Program-made: the position numbers and the translations under genes | Assembly (NCBI GenBank): GCA_016178435.1 | Contig: JACOTK010000016.1 | Location: 1-5,259, forward strand | Length of the DNA: 5,259 bases | Reading direction: 5' to 3' | Source of the DNA: Actinomycetota bacterium | GTDB taxonomy: Bacteria; Actinomycetota; Acidimicrobiia; Acidimicrobiales; CADCSY01 | Shown: piece after piece, positions 1 through 5,259 of the stretch | How the letters are laid out: each line of letters begins with the position of its first letter | How positions within the stretch are numbered: the stretch's first letter is position 1 | Notes under the pieces: model-generated | Told to the model about the DNA's origin: nothing | Database searches by the model: none | The model's input: the letters and a program-made list of their open reading frames with translations, nothing else

Positions 1-120
1 AACCCCCAGGTCGCCGGAGCCCCCGGGAACCCCAAGGACCCGCTCCAAGGCGAAGCCCGCCGAACCGGCCCCGGCTATTGCCCCGCCCACCCTCATTCTT
101 CGAGCACGCAAGCTCGGCAT
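1..120 (-). CDS. Start of an unrecognised gene, cut by the left edge
   Basis: A minus-strand frame opens with ATG at 120 and stays open to base 1, giving 40 residues that begin MPSLRARRMRVGGAIAGAGS. A second ATG at 96, a GTG at 90 and an upstream GTG at 129 are in frame, and none has a good Shine-Dalgarno sequence, so the start is uncertain. From about codon 9 onward most third positions are G or C, as in the neighbouring genes. A basic start followed by a Gly/Ala-rich stretch would suit a membrane protein entering the bilayer. The stretch AGFALERVLG faintly recalls the GFELRK-type start of PelG, the flippase-like partner of PelF, and the position downstream of a pelF-like gene would fit, but this likeness is too short to name the gene. 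The same frame is open back to the stop codon of the preceding gene, so openness alone is weak evidence. It could also be chance open frame in GC-rich DNA. Confidence 0.4.
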   Translation of the reverse strand, partial: MPSLRARRMRVGGAIAGAGSAGFALERVLGVPGGSGDLGV

Positions 121-219
121 CTGAGGCACGTCTCGCCCGGCGCCACTCCCCGCCCCAAACCCTGGACAACCGATCCTCGTGCTCGACGAAGTGTCAGACC
201 ATGGGCAGGGGGAACCCGT
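121..219. other. Gap between the membrane-protein gene and the left-edge frame
   Basis: These 99 bases lie between the stop codon of the polytopic membrane protein and the probable start of the next minus-strand gene. I see no convincing hairpin with a T run, no clear -35/-10 pair and no tRNA-like fold. It is GC-rich with several C or G runs. The absence of a terminator is compatible with transcription continuing from the upstream genes into the left-edge frame. Confidence 0.4.
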
Positions 220-1530
220 TCAGAGCAGCGTCGCCACGCTCATGCCGGGATCATCGATCATCTTTTTGACCGGTCGGATCAAGACGACGAGGCTCGCCAT
301 CGATCCGCCGGCCAGTGCCAGACCTGCCTCCGAGGCGTCGAGACCGAACGCACGCATCCCGACTGCCACCAGGCACCCGGCCACCAGGGAGCCCGCAGCC
401 CGGAGGCCCCCTCCGAATCCGGCCACCAGGGACCCGAGCACGACCACCAGCATCGCAAGCACGAATGCCGTCAAGGGGACCAGTGCCTCCACCCCGTAGT
501 CGGACCATGCCAGAACCAACCCAATGGGCAGTGAGGCGACACCCACCCCGAGCACGCGCACGATGGCGCCCCGGATCACGACCGCCATGCGGGCACGCAG
601 TGAATGGCCGGGCACCTCGCTGCGCTGATCGATCGGCGACGAGAGGGTGACCACCCACAACTTGTTGAGGTGAAAGCTTCCCCACATCGCACCGAGGATC
701 ACCAACGCGACCACCGGCGACGAGGAGGCGACGACATCCACCGCTCCGGGACTCATCCCCACGGCCACCAGCAGACCCATCAGGATGCCCACCGACGTAG
801 CGATTCCCACGGTTCCCCACGCACCCGGGGGACGGGTGGTACGTGGCGCCGTGAGAACGGCAAACAAGGCCGCGACAACGGTCAGGTCGACCACGACGAC
901 AACGTTCACCGGGGTAGGGGTGCCAAGCGCCCCGGCGACCCCGGCGGCCACAAAGAGGCCGGCAGCGGCCAACCCCCACCCGCGTACAACAAGGATGGTT
1001 CCCGTTGACCAAACCACCACCAGCGCCGCTGCAAGGCCACCGACATCACCGCCGACCATCCAGGCGACCCCCACCGCCATCATGATGAGGATGATCGACG
1101 GAACGTCCAGGGCACGCAATCGACCCATGCTGTTCTCGCCCGCGAGATAGCGACTCTGGAGGAACCACTGCACCCCGAGGCCCGTCGGCATTGCCTCCAG
1201 CGCCAACGAGCCCATCGATTCCCCTCTGAAAGTGGGCAGCGCGGCAATCCACCACATGATGGCCAACAAGATCGCCACGGCCCCGATGACCTGCGTGTAG
1301 TCCGGACGGTCCTCCACGGCATGGTCCTGACCTCTTGGCAGAAGTGGCTTCCTCCACAGTTGCGAGCGGCCACGGGTGGCATCGACGATCGCCGGACCAA
1401 GGGCCAGGGACCTCGGTGCCTCCACGCCTCCCCAGGCCTCCAGAGCCACCGCTGCCTCCAACGCGTCAACGGGACGACGCCCCAGACGGGCAACGACCAT
1501 GGCGGCCTCCTCCTCGATGTCGCGACTCAT
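220..1530 (-). CDS. Polytopic inner-membrane protein of unknown family, in a pelF-like operon
   Basis: This is a 436-residue protein that I do not recognise as a named family. Residues 1-75 are hydrophilic and probably cytoplasmic, starting MSRDIEEEAAMVVARLGRRP and rich in Glu, Ala and Arg. About eleven hydrophobic spans follow, near residues 80-98, 143-160, 163-182, 184-203, 208-228, 239-259, 267-286, 320-341, 349-371, 377-396 and 400-419. A conserved-looking loop with QWFLQSRYLAG (121-131) lies between spans 1 and 2, and another polar loop lies at 287-318. The tail is short and charged (RPVKKMIDDPG). Its ATG overlaps the stop of the glycosyltransferase gene by four bases, so the two products are probably made together. 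Context suggests a role in moving or assembling the polymer made by that enzyme. PelG is a multi-spanning protein of similar length, but it lacks a 75-residue soluble start and begins with a GFELRK-like motif that is absent here, so I do not call this PelG. The coding call is firm; the function is unknown. Confidence 0.85.
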   Translation of the reverse strand: MSRDIEEEAAMVVARLGRRPVDALEAAVALEAWGGVEAPRSLALGPAIVDATRGRSQLWRKPLLPRGQDHAVEDRPDYTQVIGAVAILLAIMWWIAALPTFRGESMGSLALEAMPTGLGVQWFLQSRYLAGENSMGRLRALDVPSIILIMMAVGVAWMVGGDVGGLAAALVVVWSTGTILVVRGWGLAAAGLFVAAGVAGALGTPTPVNVVVVVDLTVVAALFAVLTAPRTTRPPGAWGTVGIATSVGILMGLLVAVGMSPGAVDVVASSSPVVALVILGAMWGSFHLNKLWVVTLSSPIDQRSEVPGHSLRARMAVVIRGAIVRVLGVGVASLPIGLVLAWSDYGVEALVPLTAFVLAMLVVVLGSLVAGFGGGLRAAGSLVAGCLVAVGMRAFGLDASEAGLALAGGSMASLVVLIRPVKKMIDDPGMSVATLL

Positions 1531-1540
1531 GAAACCCTCT
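1527..1540 (-). promoter_or_regulatory. ATGA stop-start overlap with ribosome binding site
   Basis: The stop codon TGA of the glycosyltransferase gene (1529-1527) shares bases with the ATG of the membrane-protein gene (1530-1528). A purine-rich AGAGGG sits at 1540-1535, four bases ahead of that ATG and inside the upstream coding sequence. This arrangement is typical of translational coupling, in which ribosomes ending the first gene restart on the second. It fixes the start of the membrane protein with good confidence. Confidence 0.75.
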
Positions 1541-3059
1541 GTTGCAGGATCAGCTCATCCATCACGTCCCGATAGCCCGCAAGGCATCGCTCGAGCGTGA
1601 AACGACGGATGACACGCCGTCGACCTCGCTGCCCCAGCGACTCGGCCAACTCGGGGTCTTTCAACAAGGTCACGATGGCCGTTGCCAATCCGTGCACGTC
1701 ACGCGACGGCGCCACGAGGCCGCCACCTTGCAGCCCCTCGGAAACGCCTCCCACCACCGTGGACACCACCGGACGGGACAGCGCCATCGCCTCGAGAACC
1801 GCCAACGGGAAGCCCTCGGAGATGCTCGTCAACACGGCAATGTCCGCGTCGAGAACCACGCTCGCGGGAGTCTTCGTGGCGCCCATGAACCGAAACCGAT
1901 CACCGAGACGCAGCTCGCGGTGCAGCGCGTAACAGGATTCGGCATAGGCCTCCTGCGCCGGCACGACGGGCCCGTAATGCAGGAATCGCGCATCGGGAAA
2001 GCGGCGCAGCACCTCGTGTGCAACTCGCAGGAGCGTGTGAACGTCCTTCAGGGGATCGACACGACCCACCGAGACCACCGTTGCCGTCCTCGGCGGTGGT
2101 GTTGCGTGATCGGGGACATGGACACCGTTGTGTATGACACGGATGCGCTCGGGAGCAACGCCCAGCGCGTCCTCCCACCAGCAATTTGCCGCCGTCACGG
2201 GCACCACCATGTCCGCCGTTCGATACGCAAGCCGAGTCAGGCCGCGAGCAAGGCGAGTGTGGACGAACACCCGCGATGGGCTGGTCTCCGACCTGATGGC
2301 GCCCAGGTACGCCTCTCGCACGTAGACACCGTGCTCGGTCAACAACACCGGCGTGCCGGCGAGCGCCTTGTCGATCACTGCCGGGATCATCGACCAGCCG
2401 GCAGCCGTCACATGGACCAGGTCACTGGCCGGTGTGCCAACCGCCGCCGTCCGGGCAACCCAGTACAGCGATTGGTACAGCTCGATGGCATGTCGCATGC
2501 CGAGGGGTGGTGGCGAGCCTGCCGCCGCCGGCTGCACGACCAGGACCTTCTCGAGCGCAGCCAGAAACGCCGCCCATCCCTCCTTGCTGCGAAACGTCGC
2601 CCTGATCAGCTCCGGACGGAGGCGACAGCGGACCAGGGCGTCGACCAAGGGCTCGAGCGGCTCATCCCAGCCGAGAAGTCCGGCGGTCAGCACCCCGGGA
2701 AGATCCGAGTCTGCCGGACCCGCGGATTTCCGCTGCCTCATGGCCCGGAAGCCCTGGAACTTCGCTCGCGGTGCGGGATCATGGGACCACAATGAGATGG
2801 CCGGGAGCAGGTGAGCGTGAGCCGGCAAGCTGTAGCGGGCCTCCGGCTCCACCCCCGCCAAGATGGGAAGGACGTCCCAGGCAACCTCGTCCAGGCCGTT
2901 GATCAGCAGATCGCACCACGTGCCGACACCACCGATGACGTGGGGATAGGTGCCCTCGGTGATCATCAGAACTCGGCGCTTCTCGCCTCCCGACGTCCGA
3001 TGATGATCGACCATGTTCATCTGATCGACCATGTTCATCTGATCGACCGACTTCATCAC
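1527..3059 (-). CDS. pelF: PelF-like GT4 glycosyltransferase (exopolysaccharide polymerase)
   Basis: This 510-residue protein is close to the usual PelF length of about 500. PelF is a cytoplasmic GT-B enzyme that polymerises Pel from UDP-activated N-acetylhexosamine and works with a membrane export complex. The N-terminal domain opens with EGTYPHVIGGVGTW (35-48), the hallmark of PelF-type proteins. TEHGVYVRE (241-249) follows, as in PelF. The C-terminal GT4 domain shows VIHNGV (308-313), VGRVDPLKD (331-339) with the Arg and Lys expected to hold the nucleotide-sugar phosphates, and SEGFPLAVLEAM (414-425), whose E415 and E423 form the EX7E motif. There is no signal peptide or membrane span. The start is unclear: GTG 3059 and ATG 3056 are adjacent, in-frame ATGs follow at codons 8, 10, 14 and 16, and none has a good Shine-Dalgarno sequence. 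The first 20 codons contain an 18-base tandem repeat. The gene begins 46 bases after the deacetylase-like gene and overlaps the membrane-protein gene by four. Sugar substrate is inferred from Pel and not visible here. Confidence 0.88.
   Translation of the reverse strand: MMKSVDQMNMVDQMNMVDHHRTSGGEKRRVLMITEGTYPHVIGGVGTWCDLLINGLDEVAWDVLPILAGVEPEARYSLPAHAHLLPAISLWSHDPAPRAKFQGFRAMRQRKSAGPADSDLPGVLTAGLLGWDEPLEPLVDALVRCRLRPELIRATFRSKEGWAAFLAALEKVLVVQPAAAGSPPPLGMRHAIELYQSLYWVARTAAVGTPASDLVHVTAAGWSMIPAVIDKALAGTPVLLTEHGVYVREAYLGAIRSETSPSRVFVHTRLARGLTRLAYRTADMVVPVTAANCWWEDALGVAPERIRVIHNGVHVPDHATPPPRTATVVSVGRVDPLKDVHTLLRVAHEVLRRFPDARFLHYGPVVPAQEAYAESCYALHRELRLGDRFRFMGATKTPASVVLDADIAVLTSISEGFPLAVLEAMALSRPVVSTVVGGVSEGLQGGGLVAPSRDVHGLATAIVTLLKDPELAESLGQRGRRRVIRRFTLERCLAGYRDVMDELILQQRVS
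3005..3058 (-). repeat. 18-bp tandem repeat in the first codons of the pelF-like gene
   Basis: An 18-base unit (plus strand gatcgaccatgttcatct) occurs exactly at 3005-3022 and 3023-3040. A third copy at 3041-3058 matches in 14 of 18 positions. The unit is a multiple of three, so on the minus strand it encodes VDQMNM twice, preceded by a degenerate unit that includes the GTG-ATG start. Each copy brings two further in-frame ATG codons. Copy-number change would lengthen or shorten the N-terminus by six residues without breaking the frame. The repeat lies ahead of the conserved EGTYP motif, so it is outside the folded PelF core, and it may even be untranslated leader if a later start is used. Confidence 0.9.
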
Positions 3060-3105
3060 AGTGAGAGCGTATCGGTGCGATCCCTGGCGACCCGGCCTCA
3101 GGCAG
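3060..3105. other. 46-base gap between the deacetylase-like and pelF-like genes
   Basis: I see no terminator hairpin, no T run and no convincing promoter here. On the minus strand the bases just ahead of the GTG/ATG start (CGCTCTCACT) are pyrimidine-rich and offer no ribosome binding site. The spacing and shared strand support co-transcription of the two genes. Confidence 0.5.
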
Positions 3106-4998
3106 TCATCGGGCGATGTCGACGATCAACGACTGATTTGCCTTCACCGAGGTCCAGGCGGATCGAGCGCCCCCGTAGACGGCCCCGAAATCCCGCCAGG
3201 CAACCTGGCCCGAGGCATTGACGTAGCGCTCCTTTGCGGTTGGACCCACGGTGAGCGGAACATCGAGTTGGATCGTGGGTGTGATCGTGATGATCGAGCC
3301 ACTGATCGTGGCCTTCACCTTGTTCGTCGCCAGAGCACCGGCCCAGGCCCCCTGTCTTGTCAAGGTGGTGCCCGCTTCCGTCAGCGTCGGCTGCACCAAC
3401 GGGGTCGTCAGATAGCGGCGGTAACGGCCGATGACATCGTCGAGGATGTCGTAGAGCACACCGTCCTCGGCCAGATTGGCCTGGTGGACGTAATGCGGAC
3501 GCACGTCATTGCCGAGCATGTGACCGAGCATGATCGTCGACTCCCGCGCCACGTAGTCGGCCCAGGTCGCAGGTTGCTTCAGACACGTCGTCGACGTGGT
3601 GGCGGTGCAGTGCTCGAAATAGAGATAGTTGTACTCGTCGAGCTGCTCCTCCCGCGTCGCGGTGTTGTAGTAGATGTTCGTCGGGTGACGAGGGACTGTC
3701 CGTGCCGGGCCGATCTGGGTCTGATCCGGTGTACGTGAGTTGTCGGAACCGATGAACCTGATACCGGCGTTGTTCAGCGCCGCGGGCATGTTGGGATTGT
3801 TCAGCCCGGAGTGCTCGCCCGTGACCAACTCACCGCTCCTGATGGCGATCTTCTTGTTCCCGGCCCATGTCCGATTGTTCTTGATCTCGTTCTGGATCAC
3901 ACTCTGCGATGCATTGTCGAGATTCGGGTGGGTGAACGTGTGGTTCAGCCAGCGAAACTCGGCTCGGTTCGGAATCAGTACCGAGGCAAGCGGATCGGAG
4001 CCGTTGTCCTGAATGTACTCGTTGCTGCCCCCACCGTTGAAGACCATGTCGAGCTTGAGCTTGTTCGTATTCTGCCAACTTCGCAGGCGTTGAGCGTCAT
4101 CGGCGTTCATGCGAATGAGCGGAACCGTCGCACCATCGTCCTCGTGAGTGGTGTTGGCATTCACGTCCCAACGGTCATCGGGTAGGAACACATCATCAAC
4201 ATGGACACTCAGGTTGTTGCGGAGGAGCCCCACATAGACCCCCTTCGTCACCCATCGGAGCATGCCGTGGAGCAGAAGGCGGCTGTGAAGCACCCAGGGG
4301 TTCGAGTCGACGGTGACCACCAGCTCCTCGCGACCATCGGCACGTTTGTGCGCCCCCACCAGCGATTCGCCGCCCGGAGCCGCAACAAGGGTCTCAAAGG
4401 TCTCCCCGGTGCCAGGCGCGGGGTTTGCCAAGTAGCCATAGGAATGCTCGATCGGGACGGATCCTCCCAGATACGGGAAGGCAGCCTTACCGGCAGCGGT
4501 GAGCGAGGCGATCATGCCATCGAGGTCGGCTGCCACCCCCGACCAGGTCGCACCCAGATCCGCCGTCGGGAACGTGTAGGCAATGACCTGACGGACGCCG
4601 AAGGCGCGCTCGAAGTCGGCCAGCACCGCGAGCTCATCGGGCGTCGTGGTCGAGGCACATCCTGCCGCCCCGCACGCCACCAGATCGGCGCTCGCCATCA
4701 CGACCGCCTGATAACGAGCCGAATTTGGGCCGTTCACCAAACGGGCAGCGGTAATCGGATCTTCGTTGGCCGCCACCAGAAGATCGAAAGGCACCCCTTC
4801 GGCCTTGAGCTGTGCCGTCCAGGCAGCGATTGCGGGCTCCCTGCCGTCGGCCGAGACCACCAGGACCCGGAGGTCAAGGCTGGGGGTAGCAGCATTGGCC
4901 GGACTGGGAACGATGGTGACCAGCGCGGCAATGGCTGCCACGAGGACACCGAGCTTCGGCGCCAACATACGGGCCCCGGTCCGGTCAAGGAAGTTCAT
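3106..4998 (-). CDS. Secreted Agd3-like (CE18) polysaccharide deacetylase
   Basis: With the start at ATG 4998 this protein has 630 residues. I prefer that start over ATG 5013 (635 residues) because TTGGAG lies six bases ahead of it. An export signal covers about residues 1-36: basic start, hydrophobic core GVLVAAIAALVTIV, and an ANA-A cleavage site. Residues about 43-245 form an alpha/beta region starting LDLRVLVVSADG, in the place of the carbohydrate-binding domain (CBM87) of fungal Agd3. The deacetylase core carries HVDD (266-269), NHTFTHPN (352-359) with an H-x3-H pair at 353 and 357, TGEHSG (393-398) and RPHYVHQ (500-506). An Asp plus the two His would bind the metal, as in CE4 and CE18 enzymes. 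A beta-rich tail follows from about 535. Agd3 partially deacetylates galactosaminogalactan outside the cell; a similar task on the product of the pelF-like gene is likely. There are only four cysteines, in two close pairs (109/114 and 464/472). I see no lipobox, sorting signal or C-terminal anchor. The family call rests on motif and architecture read by eye. Confidence 0.8.
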   Translation of the reverse strand: MNFLDRTGARMLAPKLGVLVAAIAALVTIVPSPANAATPSLDLRVLVVSADGREPAIAAWTAQLKAEGVPFDLLVAANEDPITAARLVNGPNSARYQAVVMASADLVACGAAGCASTTTPDELAVLADFERAFGVRQVIAYTFPTADLGATWSGVAADLDGMIASLTAAGKAAFPYLGGSVPIEHSYGYLANPAPGTGETFETLVAAPGGESLVGAHKRADGREELVVTVDSNPWVLHSRLLLHGMLRWVTKGVYVGLLRNNLSVHVDDVFLPDDRWDVNANTTHEDDGATVPLIRMNADDAQRLRSWQNTNKLKLDMVFNGGGSNEYIQDNGSDPLASVLIPNRAEFRWLNHTFTHPNLDNASQSVIQNEIKNNRTWAGNKKIAIRSGELVTGEHSGLNNPNMPAALNNAGIRFIGSDNSRTPDQTQIGPARTVPRHPTNIYYNTATREEQLDEYNYLYFEHCTATTSTTCLKQPATWADYVARESTIMLGHMLGNDVRPHYVHQANLAEDGVLYDILDDVIGRYRRYLTTPLVQPTLTEAGTTLTRQGAWAGALATNKVKATISGSIITITPTIQLDVPLTVGPTAKERYVNASGQVAWRDFGAVYGGARSAWTSVKANQSLIVDIAR

Positions 4999-5075
4999 GC
5001 AGGTCTCCAACATCTTTCAGGTAGGCCATAGGGCCCAAACGACGTGCACGGGAGGAGGATCCGAGATGATCTGCT
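4999..5075. other. Gap between the right-edge gene and the deacetylase-like gene
   Basis: These 77 bases separate the stop codon of the upstream gene from the preferred start of the deacetylase-like gene and include its ribosome binding site. I find no strong hairpin followed by T residues and no clear promoter. Short palindromes such as GGGCCC and GGATCC are present but too short to act as a terminator. Read-through from the upstream gene is therefore plausible. Confidence 0.45.
5005..5008 (-). promoter_or_regulatory. Ribosome binding site that decides the deacetylase start
   Basis: On the minus strand GGAG (part of TTGGAG) lies six bases before ATG 4998, a standard Shine-Dalgarno spacing. 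The earlier in-frame ATG at 5013 is preceded only by the weak GAAAG directly against it. Starting at 4998 also gives a more normal signal peptide and drops a stray cysteine at residue 5 of the longer form. Confidence 0.6.
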
Positions 5076-5259
5076 TCAGGTGGTTCCGTTGAACGCGGGA
5101 ACACTGTCATCGGCCACGACCTCCTGCATCCGCTGAACCTGATGGTCCTCGGTGCGTTCGGTGAGATCGATGACAACGCTGTTGGGATCGGCGGCGACCG
5201 GTTCGGGCTCGGGCTCGGCGGCGACCGGTGCGGGCTCGGGCTCGGGCTCGGCGGCGACC
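5076..5259 (-). CDS. C-terminal end of an unrecognised gene with Pro-Glu repeats
   Basis: A minus-strand frame enters from the right edge and ends at a TGA (5078-5076), giving the last 60 residues of a protein. It begins with VAAEPEPEPAP, VAAEPEPEP and VAADP, a Pro-Glu-Ala low-complexity stretch that would be extended and acidic. A more ordinary tail follows: NSVVIDLTERTEDHQVQRMQ and then a short acidic end finishing AFNGTT. Codon third positions are mostly G or C, and the frame has no stops up to the edge, which support real coding. Pro-Glu-rich stretches often act as flexible spacers between domains or across a cell envelope. Nothing in these 60 residues identifies a family. It precedes the deacetylase-like gene on the same strand and could be an earlier operon member, such as a membrane or regulatory part of the polymer system, but that is position only. 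Confidence 0.7.
   Translation of the reverse strand, partial: VAAEPEPEPAPVAAEPEPEPVAADPNSVVIDLTERTEDHQVQRMQEVVADDSVPAFNGTT
5191..5259 (-). repeat. In-frame GC-rich repeat encoding VAAEPEPEP units
   Basis: Units that start gcggcgacc on the plus strand occur at 5191-5217 (27 bases), 5218-5250 (33 bases) and 5251-5259 (cut by the edge). Within each unit a cgggct hexamer (Pro-Glu on the minus strand) is itself repeated two or three times. All lengths are multiples of three, so the array encodes nine- and eleven-residue protein repeats with no frame change. The true extent lies outside the window. Confidence 0.85.

Noticed and set aside
251..1012. Second minus-strand frame of 253 codons inside the membrane-protein gene
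   Set aside because: It is a shifted frame of the same strand with Gly/Arg/Cys-rich content, whereas the main frame gives regular hydrophobic spans.
220..1530. Naming the membrane protein PelG
   Set aside because: Length and multiple spans fit loosely, but the PelG-type opening motif is missing and a long soluble N-terminus is present. Position alone is not enough.
1542..2795. Long plus-strand open frame of 417 codons opposite the pelF-like gene
   Set aside because: Its product is Arg/His-rich low-complexity sequence with no recognisable motif. The opposite strand holds clear PelF motifs along the same stretch, so this is a GC-rich shadow frame.
3061..3738. Plus-strand open frame of 225 codons
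   Set aside because: It lies wholly opposite the C-terminal half of the deacetylase-like gene and the gap beside it, and has an Arg-rich composition typical of antisense frames in high-GC DNA.
3106..4998. Calling the secreted enzyme a standard CE4 deacetylase or PelA
   Set aside because: The first motif is HVDD and not the usual TFDD, the protein has a large N-terminal domain and a beta-rich tail, and no PelA-type glycoside hydrolase domain is visible. The layout fits Agd3 better.
4201..5031. Plus-strand open frame of 276 codons opposite the deacetylase-like gene
   Set aside because: It is rich in Gly, Arg and His, has no domain I recognise, and overlaps the signal peptide and N-terminal domain encoded on the other strand.
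5191..5259. CRISPR or regulatory repeat array at the right edge
   Set aside because: Units are directly adjacent without spacers, keep the reading frame and encode a Pro-Glu protein repeat, so a coding minisatellite explains them.

Overview
The window is high-GC DNA. Every gene I can support reads on the minus strand, so the biological order runs from high to low coordinates. Codon third positions are strongly G/C, gene spacing is tight, and no mobile-element or RNA gene is visible. The composition fits a high-GC bacterium. An actinobacterium is my best guess, but it rests on base composition and general protein style and not on any marker gene.

Reading 5' to 3' on the minus strand, there are five coding regions. 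(1) The C-terminal end of an unrecognised gene enters at the right edge and stops at 5076; it carries Pro-Glu-rich repeats. (2) A secreted protein of 630 residues (4998 to 3106) looks like a polysaccharide deacetylase of the Agd3/CE18 kind, with an export signal, an HVDD motif and an H-x3-H motif. (3) After a 46-base gap comes a cytoplasmic glycosyltransferase of 510 residues (3059 to 1527) that matches the PelF type of the GT4 family. Its first codons contain an 18-base tandem repeat. (4) Overlapping it by ATGA is a polytopic membrane protein of 436 residues (1530 to 220) with about eleven membrane spans and no family I recognise. (5) After 99 bases, an open frame begins near position 120 and runs off the left edge; it is probably the start of another gene.

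The simplest reading is one operon for making and exporting an amino-sugar exopolysaccharide. PelF would polymerise a nucleotide-activated N-acetylhexosamine in the cytoplasm. The membrane protein, and perhaps the gene at the left edge, would help carry the chain across the membrane. The exported CE18-like enzyme would then remove acetyl groups outside the cell and make the polymer cationic and adhesive. This resembles Pel and fungal galactosaminogalactan logic, but the deacetylase is of the fungal Agd3 type and not PelA. The functional model is inference; the family calls for the two enzymes rest on motifs read by eye.
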